The notes under the pieces are model-generated. The model was not told the origin of the DNA and ran no database searches. It saw only the letters and a list, made by a program, of their open reading frames with translations. The translations under genes and the position numbers were made by a program. DNA of 64,000 nucleotides, taken from NCBI GenBank assembly GCA_037126765.1, contig JBBCBC010000037.1, forward strand, positions 5,833,263 through 5,897,262, read 5' to 3'. The DNA comes from Stenogyne calaminthoides. Taxonomy: Eukaryota > Streptophyta > Magnoliopsida > Lamiales > Lamiaceae. This document shows, piece by piece, positions 47,720 through 59,339 of this stretch. Position 1 is the stretch's first letter. Every line of letters starts with the position of its first letter.

Positions 47720-47995
47720 GACAACGGTTTTTAACCGCTGTCCAAGTGTAATTAATATATATATAAAAAAAGGGGGTAAAAGAGCGGTTTGTAACCGCTC
47801 TCCAAGTGAATACTCTTGGACAACGGTTACAAACCGCTGTCTAAGCTTTTAATTTGCAATGCGGTTAAAAACCGCTGTCCAAGTGCAATATCTTGGACAG
47901 CGGTTTTTTATCAGCTGTCCAAGCTTGGACAACTATTACTTGGAGAACTATTATAACCGCTCTCCAAGATTATTTTTAACAGCTCTCCAAGCCCA
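47720..47995. repeat. CACTA subterminal repeat array, right side
   Basis: Alternating units with ACAACGGTTTTTAACCGCTG, GAGCGGTTTGTAACCGCTCT and TGGACAGCGG form many small inverted repeats. Related units occur just inside the left end (45188-45345), as expected for transposase-binding sites. Confidence 0.8.
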
Positions 47996-48009
47996 AATCT
48001 GTATTAATG

Positions 48010-48344
48010 ACACTTCATCTTTGTCAAAAAAAATACTTCAACACTTTATCACAAAATCCTTATGAACAGTAAAAAATCAATAAACTACGAGGATGATTAA
48101 TAAGTTGAGATACACTATACTTTCTCAACCTTTTTATTTTACTACAAAATGAAGGCGCGCGGTACACGTTTACAAATTTCGAATACATAATGAGTAGGTG
48201 TGTGAGACACAACACAACCCATGCACCCTCTACTAAATATATGTACATATCCCCAATACCCCAAATAACTACACATATTTGGGATGCAGTATTCAGTCCA
48301 CACGTGCATGCATGAAAATAATTAACAATCAATTAATTGTAATA
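48010..48344. other. 3' flank of the HLH gene
   Basis: AT-rich, probably the 3' UTR of the minus-strand gene that follows. No other feature was seen. Confidence 0.5.
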
Positions 48345-49040
48345 TTAAGTCTGCTGTCGTACAAGCTTAAGAATGGCCTGATGTAATACGTCAGCGCTGA
48401 TATCAGCTTTGAGAATGGCCTCCATCCCAAACAAGACTTTGCACGTCACCCTTGCTTCCACAACCTTCAAATTCATTTCTTCAAATGCTTCTAGAATACA
48501 CACCAGCATATCTTCACTTTTCTTGCATCTTATCTTCACTAATAAATAATCTCTCCCTAAATTCTCCACCTTCACTTCCTACATTACCAATAACTTAATT
48601 ACATTTATAATTTCTGTTACGGAAATAATATAAGTGAATTAATTCCACTTTTAGATGATTTCTTCATGATATTAGAGCCAAAAGGTTCACGCTCACGTGA
48701 GTTACAAAGAGGGAGAGAAAGAGAGAATACCTGTATATGTTGGATAAGGTGTTGGTACTCTTTTTTTATTGCTTCAACTTGGAGCCTCAACTTGTAGATA
48801 TAGACGGAAGCGTCCATGATAATTGCGCTCTTCTTCACCTTATAAACACAAAACAAAATTAAATGAATAAATTATATATGGTAAAAGAAGTTAGTAATAA
48901 TTATTAACTAATATTGAAATGAAATTATTATATTTACGTACTGATTTGGAGTTGGTGAGAGTTCTCAAAATGTGAAGCTTTCTGAGTAATGCGATTCTAG
49001 CTATCTTAATCTTTTTTCTCTTAATAACATTGCATGCCAT
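48345..49040 (-). CDS. Atypical HLH protein with ACT-like C-terminal domain
   Basis: Three minus-strand exons, 48942-49040, 48731-48838 and 48345-48578, with GT-AG junctions and no lesion, encode 146 residues. The N-terminal half (KRKKIKIARIALLRKLHILR, then KKSAIIMDASVYIYKL) is a helix-loop-helix. It lacks the His-Glu-Arg signature of DNA-contacting bHLH basic regions, so DNA binding is doubtful. The C-terminal half (VENLGRDYLLVKIRCKK, VCILEAFEEMNLKVVEARV, GMEAILKAD) is the ACT-like fold common behind plant bHLH domains and probably mediates dimerisation. I choose the ATG at 49040 (MACNVIKRKK) because a TATA box lies only 3-10 bases before the upstream in-frame ATG at 49082, which would therefore be untranscribed. 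It probably acts as a nuclear regulator through dimer partners. Confidence 0.88.
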
Positions 49041-49084
49041 CTCTGTGTTGGAATTGATATGATTGAACGGTGAAGGACGCATGG

Positions 49085-49092
49085 TTTTTATA
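49085..49092 (-). promoter_or_regulatory. TATA box of the HLH gene
   Basis: The minus strand reads TTTATAAAAACC immediately before the first in-frame ATG at 49082. A start site 25-35 bases downstream would fall near 49055, leaving the ATG at 49040 as the first usable one. Confidence 0.6.
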
Positions 49093-49099
49093 AAGACTG

Positions 49100-49607
49100 A
49101 AAAAAGGTGGAAGGAATGATGTGGTTTTTGCAGGCAGGAGTCACGGAATGTTAGGAGAGAGATTCACCGACATGCATCCTCTTGTCTCTTTCTACTGCTA
49201 TGAGTTATGACTATTAAATTCGAAAAGTTACTGTCACCGCAAATAATACTCCCAACTGCGTTCTTTTTCTTCTGCTTCTCGTTCTTAACTAAACATTCTC
49301 TGAAAATATCAACTTTATTACATAAAATACTAATAAATAATTTTTTTATCTTAAATTATTAATTACTTTATCAAATAAAATACTAATAAACAATTCTTTC
49401 TACCCCCAACACTTTATCACTTTTTCTTAATAACCGAGCACACACTAACATAACGGTTAAGAATGGGACGGAGGGAGTATGGTTTTGTCTGTGCTACCTG
49501 CAGCGCACTGTCTTTCAATGTTCTAATGTATTATACTGTCTTGTGAGCAATATATTAAGGCATGTGGTACTACATAATAAAGTACTATTGTGCACTATCA
49601 TATAGGA
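49100..49607. other. Promoter flank of the HLH gene with a MITE-like piece
   Basis: No gene is recognised. A right-hand MITE end (AATGGGACGGAGGGAGTA) lies at about 49463-49480, preceded by AT-rich DNA containing ACTAATAAA-type repeats, so a second, decayed Stowaway-like element probably occupies about 49230-49480. Confidence 0.4.
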
Positions 49608-49849
49608 TACTCTCTCCGTCCCAAAAGACTTAACACACTTACTTTTTGCTCGTGTTTTTGCGTGCAAGTTGTTTATTAATATTTAAAATAATAAAGTGAC
49701 TTTTAAGGTGGAGTATGATAGTTTTTATCCTCCTCTGTCATACGCATTTTTTAAAATTACTTTATAATTTCAAATAGTAATAAAAAACTCGCTCGCTAAA
49801 ACACGAGCGGAACAGTAACTGTGCAAAGTGTTCCGGGACGGAGGGAGTA
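49608..49849. mobile_element. Stowaway-like MITE
   Basis: The termini TACTCTCTCCGTCCC and GGGACGGAGGGAGTA are inverted with TA at both ends. The interior shares GCTCGTGTTTT, AAGGTGGAGTATGATAG and CTCGCTAAAACACGAGC with the MITE in the Rab intron, so both belong to one family. Confidence 0.9.
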
Positions 49850-50499
49850 TATAGCAAAGACAAAATTAATAATACTCCTTATGTGTCCAAAAAAAGTACA
49901 AGTCTTGTATGCATTTAGGTGCACCGTGCACTCATTGTGCATTTTAAAAACATGCAACTTGTTTATACTGTACCGTACAACTATTAATATGAAAAAATAA
50001 TTGTACGATTCAGTATAAATAAATTGCATCTTTCAATATAATAAATTGCATGTTTCTAAAATGCACTATGAATGCACGGTGTATCTGGATGCACATGATC
50101 AGACCCACTCCTAAAAAATCCAGTTTTTCTTTTTTAGTTGTGTCTCATTATAGTCCACTTTCATTTTAAAAGGGTATATTTCGTCGAAAATATCCATATT
50201 TAATGTATATTGAAATATAATTTTTTTTCATTGTGTTATTCAATAAATAAAGGTATATTATGAATTAAATGGTCAAATTCAAAATTTCAAGAAATAAGAG
50301 CATATCAGAAATTTATAGGTAAAATTTAGAATTTTAAACACAATAATAATATTTATTGATTTATGTGTACAATGAAAGTGGACTAGTTTTTTTAAATTGA
50401 AGGAGAATATTTCATGGTGATTGCGACTCATCTTAGACATGTACATAGTATATATTATCAAAATGAACATGAAGCATGTATATTAACGAAATGACACAA
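49850..50499. other. AT-rich intergenic DNA
   Basis: No gene is seen. Short repeats with GCACCGTGCA and TGCATTT motifs occur at 49918-50095, loosely resembling those at 18840-18960. Confidence 0.5.
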
Positions 50500-52262
50500 C
50501 ACTACAAAAAAACACTGATTTAACGAGAGAAATTAGTGAGGGCGGAAGAAACCTTGTTATTTAACGAGGGTATTAACAAGAGAAACACTGACCGAGGGTT
50601 TTCCCAAGGGAAACACCCTCGGTACACTTAATGAGGACATCTTCCCTCGGTAAAAAAGTCGGCGATTTTAACGAGGGCGGTCAGCCCCTCGGTACTGCTG
50701 CCCGAGGGCTTTGCCGACAGCCATTCCCCCTCGCCAATGCTGGCGTCCTGACAACTCTGCGCGGCCTGCCCGAGGTGCTGTTTCCCGAGGGCTTCTACCC
50801 TCTTTAATACACTCGCCCACCTTATAAATATACCCCCTCCCAGCTTCATTTCACTACTGTTTTCGTTGGAGAGGAGAAGAGGAGCGCTCCTTGCAGCTGC
50901 ATCCATTCCATCCGGCCCAAATAATAAAGGTAATTAGTATTAGTTGTTCTATTATTTAGTATTAGGTGTTTTATTATTTAGTATTAGTTGTTTTAATATT
51001 AGCATTTTTTTTTTGAAAGGCTTAATATTAGCATTTTAAATGTGCAGTATATATATATATTATGTGTATATTTAGTATTAGTTTTTTAATTGTGTAGTTG
51101 TTTAGTGTATATATATTATTTATAGTGTATATTTTAACTTAATTTTACTTGATAGTTGCATATTTAGTATTCTTTAGCTTATTTTTTAGCTAACACGTGT
51201 ATATTAGTATTATTTAGTTGTTTATTTATTTAGTATTAGCTAGTTGTTTTACTATTAATTAATTAGTATTAGTTTTTTTAATATTATTTTCATATTATTT
51301 TAGTTTTTAGTTGGACGTTTGAGTGAAGGGGCGAACTAGAGCAATTTCAACTCGTTTTTGGGAGTTAAGGTATGTATTTTTTATTTAATTATTATTATTT
51401 GAGTATTAGTTATTTAATTATTAAGTATAATTAGTTGTTTTGTTATTTAGTAATAGTTGTTTTAATATTTTTTAGTATTAATATTTTAAATTAATGTGTA
51501 TATATATTGTGTAGTATTAATTAGTTGTTTAACTATTTAGTATTAAATATTAATAATGCATGTAGTATTATTTATTTATGTTAATTTAATTTATTTAATT
51601 TAATTATACATATATGCATGTAGTAATAATGTGTGTACATATAGTATTAATTAGTTGTTTAATTATTTAGTATTATTTATTATATTAATTATGTTGGACG
51701 TTGGAGTGGAGGGATTGATGTTGATGAATATTTGTTGGTTATTGTTTGTTGTAAAACATGTGCGTTCCGACTTGATTGTTTAATTTAATTGATTATATCC
51801 AAAATGGATGCACGTAGGATTTTGATTAATTGGGGAATACGATAAAATAAGACGAAACTCTACTGAAATTTTTAGAAAATATTAGTTATTAATTATTAAT
51901 TAGGGTTTTGAATATTAAATATAATTCGTAAATATTTTAAACAGGTAATTGATATGGATTATTCCATCCGTTCACGTTGGATGTATGGTCCTAGATTGAT
52001 TAATGGCAACATATCTCCCGAATTCTACAATGGACTTGAATCTTTTATAGATTTCGCCACTAGTAATGGGATGATTCAGGGAAAGATTAGGTGTCCCTGC
52101 AACAAATTTAGATGTCGGAACAATAATACATATCATGAACCTGATGAGGTGAGAGCACATTTGTTTAGATTCGGGTTCATGCCCAATTATTTCAATTGGA
52201 TTTATCACGGTGAGGAAATGTGGGGTCATGAATGTTGGGGAATTAATTGCCCGGATCTATTC
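50500..52262 (+). mobile_element. 5' part of a CACTA element
   Basis: It begins CACTACAAAAAAACACTGAT, a typical CACTA terminus. Subterminal repeats with CCCTCGGTA and TTAACGAGGG fill 50520-50810. A TATA-like CTTATAAATATACCCC at 50821 and a leader region follow, then a transposase-associated exon. The matching right terminus is missing. Sequence of this type ends where a copia-type LTR begins. Confidence 0.75.
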
Positions 52263-52277
52263 GGGATGAATATTTAA
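51954..52277 (+). pseudogene. Transposase-associated domain of the CACTA element, truncated
   Basis: The exon begins MDYSIRSRWMYGPRLINGN, continues GLESFIDFATSNGMIQGKIR and CPCNKFRCRN, and ends near FGFMPNYFNWIYHGEE. The CPC...C and YHGE motifs define the plant transposase-associated N-terminal domain (PF13963). The TNP2 transposase that should follow is absent, replaced by unrelated LTR sequence. Confidence 0.8.
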
Positions 52278-52279
52278 AT

Positions 52280-54040
52280 ACAAATTTAATTCTAACAATT
52301 ATTACTAGCATGAATTAATCCTATATTAATTCAAATAATAATTCAACAACAAATCATGCATATAAACAGTTCACATAAATCCTACGCATGCGGAATTGCT
52401 AAGGGTTTACGTGAAATAACCTGTTTGGAATGGCAATGGACTCGGTTGATAAGAACACACCAAAAAGCCTTCCCAAGTATTCCCTAGCCCTTGCTCGTCA
52501 ATCCGGTGGAAGGAAACTCGCGAACAATTAACAAAAGGGAAAATAAATTATTTGTTGCACCACCTTTGTGGATTTCTAATTTTTCCAACATATGGAATTG
52601 CACACTCACAATTGAAGTTTTTCGAGAAAACACAATCTGTCGACGTTTAAAATATTTGATATTTTATCGACGCTGATATTTTTCCGAAAAAATCAATTTC
52701 TGTGTTGTCTTGGGGATGAAAAATTCGTCCCCTATTTATAATAAGGGGGGACGAAAATTTTGGGTCAATTGGGTCCTTGGGAAATTTCCTTGCTTCTTCT
52801 CCAAGAAACAATCTTGAATATATCCAATATATTCTATTTCCCAAAATATCTCCCAACAAAATCTTCTCCTCCTTATGTTATGGGATTTTCGAAAATTTCC
52901 TAATAATAGCCAAGTGGGAGATTTCTTGAATTTAATGAGATATTCTTGTATTCCAAGAATACTTATCTTCATTCCATAACAAAATTCAAAGAAAATCTTT
53001 CTCCCTCTTTTATTTATTATTTTCGAAAAAAAATGGAAAAATTAGGCAACAATAATTTATTTTATTTTAAACACCTTTTTCAGTTATTGGACTTTATGTT
53101 TGAGCTACTTGATGGGCCTTTAGGAGAATTAAGATTGGACCTTCCAATGGATCTTGAATTATCAATATTGAGCCACAATATTATTCAAGCCCATAAATAT
53201 TAATTAATCTCACTACATAATTAATATTGCACTATCCATCTTAACCCATATTATCATTAATATGGCTCCCCGTTATTATTTCCGTGTTTAAGATTATCTA
53301 GCCCATTAATTAATTCAAGCCAATTGAAATAGCTTTCCATTAATTAATATCTTTTGTCCTTGGTTAAGAACGGTTCAACATTATTATCCATACTTTGAAA
53401 CTAGTTCCACTTGCAAGATTTGGTATGATAAAACATGAACCTCCCAAGGGGCAAATCGAACAAAGCGTCTTGCACACGATTCTTCGTATTAAATCTTAGC
53501 AATCGCGATATGACCAATAATATTGCCCAAGATATAAAGTATTGAATCTCGTTGATTCTCTACCCGTAATAAGTCAAAACAATAATTACTAACCACACGC
53601 GATCCTATTTAAGGGATGAAGATTAAGAAATAACGAACCACTGAGGTCTAATTCTTCCTAGTTCAAATCTTTGAAGAATTTGTCCTCCCTGGTCATATTC
53701 AATTACATCGGTCATGCACTAGTGTAATCTCTTGGTCAAGACAAGCCAATCTGAGCCTTACACTTCAACCTTTCACGATGGATTGTTCATTTCCATCTAG
53801 GTCGTGAATGGTGTACTTTTGGTTACAAGGAACTGTTAATTTAATCTTCTGTGATCTGGTATCACTAAATTAACTACAATGTAACACGTCTTATTTATTG
53901 AACAGTTATGCAAAGAAATATATGTAACATTCGATGATATTTAAAGCATCGGTGATAAACAATTTATTTCAGTGAATAAGTCTGAAATTCAGTTTTGATT
54001 ATACAAAGTAAAAGCATACTTTCAAGTATAATCCCAACAT
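52280..54040 (-). mobile_element. Solo or truncated copia-type LTR, minus orientation
   Basis: Read on the minus strand it begins TGTTGGGATTATACTTG at 54040, a common LTR start. It has a promoter-like TTATAAATAGGGGACG (TATA at 52733-52740) about 1.3 kb in, then a probable R-U5 part. The left boundary is unclear (between about 52262 and 52312). No internal domain or target duplication was found, so it is a solo or truncated LTR and not a full element. Confidence 0.55.
52733..52740 (-). promoter_or_regulatory. TATA box of the LTR
   Basis: TATAAATA on the minus strand in the context TTATTATAAATAGGGGACG, the expected core promoter of the LTR. Confidence 0.5.
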
Positions 54041-54179
54041 AAAGGTTTCCTGAAACCAAGTCAGCAGAGACAGAGACCAGCTGCACAAAAGCTAAGGCAC
54101 TTGAACAAAAGGCTGAACTCAAGAAGAACTCTAAGGCTCATGTTCATGCTTGGGGATTTGCACTTCGTACACATGATAT

Positions 54180-55180
54180 CGCCAAGGCTCCTAGGGTGGT
54201 GAATGTGTATGTAGATGTTTATGGGAGACAAATAAGTCACTCTAAAGTAATTAGAGTTGTTAAAGCGATTTGGGTTCCAAAAGGTACAAATTTAACTTTG
54301 GTAGGACCCTACACCAAATGGGTACTAAGAACGATCTTTTTTTTTTTCGGTGAAAGAAAAGAACACCGAAATAATGAAAATAACATAAAGACGATGAGTG
54401 GAAATGAATTGTCTCTCGTTTGTATGGTATCTCGGACAAAGGATGTTCAAGACATATGATAGGATATAAGCAACTAATCAATGACCATGTTGAGCAAAAA
54501 GCCCCTCGAGATCACATTTGGAGACAATTCCAAAGGACAAACCCCAAGGATATGGAACTCTTGAAGTTGACTCTGTTCATATCCATGGTGTTTCATATGT
54601 ATGCCGGTCTAAAACATAACTTGTTTTCTATCACCAATTACTGTGACAAAGGATTCAAAGGTGTTGAGTTCTCAAAGAACTTATGTTATGTAAAAGACAA
54701 TACTTCACGAGAGAATTTAACTAACTCGGGTACTAGAAAAGGAAATGTGTATCTTGTTGATTGGAGTTCAACTCCTAAAGATACATGTTTGGTTGCAAAA
54801 AGTTCCACCGATACCCGGTTGGTTGTGGCACAAAAGAATGAATCACTTAAACTTCAAAACCACGAACAAACTTGCAAGATTAGCACTTGTAAAGGGGTTA
54901 CCCAATGAAGTGTTCAAGAAAGATCATGTATGTGATGCTTGTCAAAAAGAAAACAAATCGAAAGCATCTTTCAAAAGCAAAGTAGATGTTTTATCGATAG
55001 AATACTACAATCATTACATATGGATCTCTTTGGTCCAAGAAACACCGTGAACACTAATGGCGAAAAATACACACTTGTGGTAGTTGATGACTACTCTAGA
55101 TACATATGGGTCATATTCTTACTTTCGAAGAAAGAGACTCGCATAAAATTGCTCGAACTCATTGAAAAGGCTCAAGATTA
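54180..55180 (+). pseudogene. Copia protease, GAG-pre-integrase and integrase start
   Basis: Pieces include IWVPKGTNLTLVGPYTKWV, GCSRHMIGYKQLI (after the protease region), LWHKRMNHLNFKTTNKLARL with VCDACQKENKSK (H-C zinc site) and HMDLFGPRNTVNTNGEKYTL then VVVDDYSRYIWVIF (integrase core). They fall in different frames and cannot give a continuous protein. Confidence 0.8.
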
Positions 55181-56400
55181 AAAAAAGAATCGAGTGTGGT
55201 CAAAATCGGATCGAACACAAAGGAACCGAGTTTATCAATCATATCATATCGATTATTGTGCAAAGAAATGGAATAGCTCATGAAACATCACCGCAAGGAC
55301 CCCACAATGTAATGGTGTTATTCTTGAAAGAAGAAATAGGACTCGAAAAAAAAGGCTGCAAGGACAATGATTCTTTGAAACGGATATTCCTAAGAGATTT
55401 TGGGTGGAAGCTATCAACACTTTGCGTGCTACTCTCGGAAACGGATCCATCTTGACCAAAAACCAAGGAAAAAACTCCATATGAAATTTGTGGAATGAAA
55501 GGAAGCCTCTTGTTTTTTTCTTTTTTCGTGTTTGGTTGCAAGTGTTTCATACACAATAATGGTAAAGATCGGTTGAAAACTTTTGATAGCAAAGGCGATG
55601 AAGGGATATTCTTAGGATATTCTCGAAGTCGATAAAACCTTCGAGTTTACAACCTGTAGGACTCTTATTGTGGAAGAAACACCTCATGTTGTTTTTGATG
55701 AATCTACTTGTGTTCGGAAGAAATGCGAAACATGACTTCAGAGAACCGATTAAGAGAATCACCAGACTTAGCACGAAAAAGAATGATAAAACATCCTCTC
55801 GAACTTGAAAAGAAGAAGTCGGTCACTTTTTCTATGAATGGAGTGAATCGGACTCGAACAAAAGAAGTTCGGGATGGAAAAACTTCGGGATGGTGAGACT
55901 CGGGATGGAAATTCTCCACCGGAAGGAAAGCCAACCTGGCGGAAGTGACCAATCTAAACATACACCAATTCGGACTCGTGTATGTAATGCCGATGAAGAT
56001 GTGGTCACAGCTGAGGCAAACTCTGAATCTATCAACCAATGGGGAACAAATGTCTTTGACAATGTTCTGAATGGAATTTCCCCTGAGGAAGATGATTCTC
56101 TTTCTCCTTTTATGTTGTTCCTTGAATTTAATGAACTACCTGAACCTAACATTTCTAATGTTGAGGATACTACTGAAGAGGGAACATCCAGGAGAAAATG
56201 GTTGGATAGTCATCCTAAAAGTCAGATTGTGGGTGATCTATCAGATGGTGTCAAAACAAGAAGGTTCCATAGAGAAAGTGCTTTGTTCTGCTGCTTCTTC
56301 CTATCCTCGAAAAAGAACCTCATCGAGATTGAAGAAGCTCTACAAGATTCATTTTGGATTATTTGCTATGCAAGAAGAGTGAATCGGGTTCTCAAGGAAT
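55180..56400 (+). pseudogene. Integrase remainder and linker of the copia element
   Basis: Weakly recognisable: ENRIEHKGTEFINH-like and IAHETSPQ motifs of the integrase end, then an acidic linker (NGISPEEDDSLSPF) before the reverse transcriptase. Heavily frameshifted. Confidence 0.55.
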
Positions 56401-56409
56401 GAAGTTTGG

Positions 56410-56960
56410 GAGCTAGTGGATAGACCTAAGAGGCACAATGTGATTGGAACTAAGTGGGTGTTCAAGAATAAGAGAGATGAAAACAACAACATTGTGAGAA
56501 ACAAGGCAAGGCTAGTTGCACAAGGTTATTCCCAAGAACAAGGCTTGGATTATGATGAAACTTTTGCACCTGTTGCAAGACTAGAAGCCATCAGATTGTT
56601 TCTTGCATATGTTGCCCACATGAAATTCCACGTCTGTCGATGGATGTGAAAAGTGCATTTCGAATGATGTGTTAGGAAGAGGTTTATGTGGAACAACCTC
56701 CGGTTTCGAACAGAATGACCAAGTTTACTGAGCTCGGAAAGCCTTGTATGGTCTTAAGCAAGCACCCCGAGCATGGTATGATACCTTTCTCGGTTTCTCT
56801 CGATCATGGTTTTATCAAAGGAACCGGTGATAGGACTCGCTCGGATATAGAAGATGGGAAAGACATCTTACTTGTTCAGATTTATGTAGATGACATCATA
56901 TTTGGATCTCCAAATCATCACCGTTGTGTGAAAAGTTTTCTACCCCGATGAAAGGAAAGT
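56410..56960 (+). pseudogene. Copia-type reverse transcriptase
   Basis: GTKWVFKNKRDENNNIVRNK, ARLVAQGYSQEQGLDYDETF, APVARLEAIRLFLAYVAHM and, after a frame break, LLVQIYVDDIIFGS with the YVDD active site identify RVT_2. Frame changes near 56640-56690 separate the halves. Confidence 0.88.
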
Positions 56961-57199
56961 TTGAGATGTCAATGATGGGGAGATGAATTTCTTTCTTGGA
57001 CTTGGTGAAACAAACTAAGGAAGGAATTTTCATCAATCAAGCAAAATACACCGTAGATCCGATTGCAAAGTATGGTGTACATAATTGCAATGCGGTTAGA
57101 ATTCTATGAATACTAACTACAAGATGGATCCCGATCCTCGAAGGCCGTCGAGAAATCTCACCGATTATAGAGGGATCATTGGATCACCGCTATATCTCA

Positions 57200-57860
57200 C
57201 AATAAAGTAGGCCCGATATTACATTTCTTTGTTGGGATATGTACAAGATACCAAAGTAATCCTAAGGCTAGTCACATGGAGGTTTGCCAAAAAATTTTTG
57301 AAATATCTTAAAGGCACTTTGTGAATAGAGGATTATGGTATCCAAATTGATGATAACCTTGAATTAACCGGGTTATTCGGATCTCGATTATGGAGGATGT
57401 AGAATTGACAGAAGTCTACCACAGAACTTGTCAATTTCTTGAAGTAAACCGATATCATGGTTTTCAAAGAAACAAACCTCGATGCAACCAAGATTACAAG
57501 GGTTTACACATGGTCAAGGAAGTCACAGTGCGCATTCTTTAGCTCGCACAACAATTGAGGGATTATAAGATTATAGCCAATGAAGTACCTATATTTTGTG
57601 ATAATAATAAAGGTAATTGCTATTACACAAAATCTCAGATTGCACACCGGATGTAAGCATGTTGATATCGGACATCACTTCATCGAGATCATGTTGAGAA
57701 AAGAAAAGACATCGAAATGGAGAAAATTCATACCGATAAACAAAGAGTCGATATCTTGACTAAACCTTTGGGTCAATCAAGATTTCGTGAACTATCGATT
57801 GAATTAGGTATGTTGGATCCGGTGAATAAAAGCAAATCAAAAATTGAAGGTTTTCGGATG
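57200..57860 (+). pseudogene. Copia RNase H region
   Basis: Traces of the RNase H end (ADILTKPLG-like VDILTKPLGQSRFRELSIE at 57750-57810 with GMLD following) are clear. The upstream part is badly scrambled. Confidence 0.6.
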
Positions 57861-58450
57861 CATGAAGTTTTTCTCGGTTTTTTCTCAAAAACTCGGGATA
57901 AAATTGAAAAATCTTGAACACCGAGTCTTGGGAAACTTCGGTTATCCCGAAGATCGATTTTCGATTATTATCTTGACATTTTATCAAGGTCAAAACTTCG
58001 ATAAAGACCGATGGAGAAAATTAGTCCGAAGAAGTATTGACTCATGCAACACATTTATTGTCTAACTGAATCTCAGTAATCATTGGCAATAAATGACAAA
58101 ACACCTGAAGAAATAAATTGGGCGGGACCTTTGAAATCCACAAGGAAAGTCAATGGTCTACAGGAACAGTAATTAAATGCACTGTTCATTAATCACCAAT
58201 AGGGATAAATTGGCGGCTTAGTATTTGCGAAATCATCCTTTCATATACCCGTTTTAGTCGGTTTTTAATCTCAACCGTCGATTTCTTCATCTACGCGATT
58301 TTCCATAAATCAAAATCCTATATCCATTGAAAATTTCTTTAAAAGCCCGATTCCAAAAAACCTTCATCTTCAAACACTCTGCTTCAAAAACACTCGATTG
58401 CCCATAAATTTTCATCTATCTCAAAACCCTTCACCAGAAATTCTCCAAAA

Positions 58451-59332
58451 ATGATGCTTTCTGTATACGACAAGCTCGTCATTTCCAATAAACCTTGGTA
58501 CGAATATGTCATTTCTCTCGAAAGCTCGTCCAATGCAACTCACGAGGAGGAGCCATTGCATATGATTCATTTGGCAAAGCTTACTTGCCTGGTCGCGAAT
58601 CAACCAGAGGCCGAATATGCGAAAGAGGTAATTGAGTATATCTCTAATTTGAAGTTAGATGATGAGAATTGCATAGAATCTCAGATTACAGTCTCGCATT
58701 TGGAGCATAGTTCAAAATATGTGGATTTTGTTAGGGAATTATATATTATTCCTAAGAATCTTAATGTCATATATGAGTTAAGTGATAGAGGTGAAGACCC
58801 TACGGTATACATGATGGGTAGGGAACAAGAATATCTGGATAAAATTACTAAGCATCCAGTAAAGTTTGAAGCTACTCTGAATAAGAGGCATTTGAAGCCT
58901 AAATATCGAGTATTGTTGGATATTGTAAGTAAATGCATCATGAGTAGATCTGGTAGCTTCGAACAGATAAGCACGCCTAAGTTAAGGCTAATGGCGGTGA
59001 TTGAAGATTCACCTTCCACGACATTCAACTGGTTACACTATTTAATCAAGGTGGTGAGTGATCAAGCCAAACAAATTCAGAAGGTGAATGACTCTGTAGT
59101 TGTCAAAGGAAAGATTCTACATGCAACCAAGATTGCATTTATCTTGGAAATGTGCAGAGAAGAGGAGGACATCTTTGTCAAATCCACTTCCTTTCTAAAG
59201 TCAAAAATCATGTTCAAACCACCAACAAAGAAGACTTTGAGAGGAAAGAAAGAGAAAAACTCTGAGTCTCAGGAGGAGACTGCTAAAGAAGAAACTGTTG
59301 AAGAAGCTAGACAAGCCAGGGGAAAGCCCTGA
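58451..59332 (+). pseudogene. Extra 3' gene of the Sirevirus-like element, first part
   Basis: A 293-residue open frame (MMLSVYDKLVISNKPWYEYV) with RELYIIPKNLNVIYELSDRG, KYRVLLDIVSKCIMSRSGSF and a lysine-rich C-terminus resembles the plant 'putative transposon protein' domain found after pol in Sireviruses. The region often called env-like in this lineage lies here, but I see no signal peptide or membrane segment. Its role is unknown. The frame is open over the whole domain, then breaks. Confidence 0.6.
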
Positions 59333-59339
59333 TGCAAAT

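Larger units (their letters stand above)
45173..48009 (+). mobile_element. CACTA element lacking transposase, carrying a Ulp1-like gene
   Basis: The left end is CACTACTGCACATTTTAGC. The inverse of the right end (CATTAATACAGATTTGGGC) matches it at about 17 of 23 positions counting the following CTTGG. ACA flanks both ends (45170-45172 and 48010-48012), the 3-bp duplication typical of CACTA. Subterminal repeats (GGTTTTTAACCGCTGTCCAA and GAGAGC variants) lie at about 45188-45345 and 47720-47990. The interior encodes a DUF8039/Ulp1-type gene but no TNP2 transposase. Confidence 0.8.
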
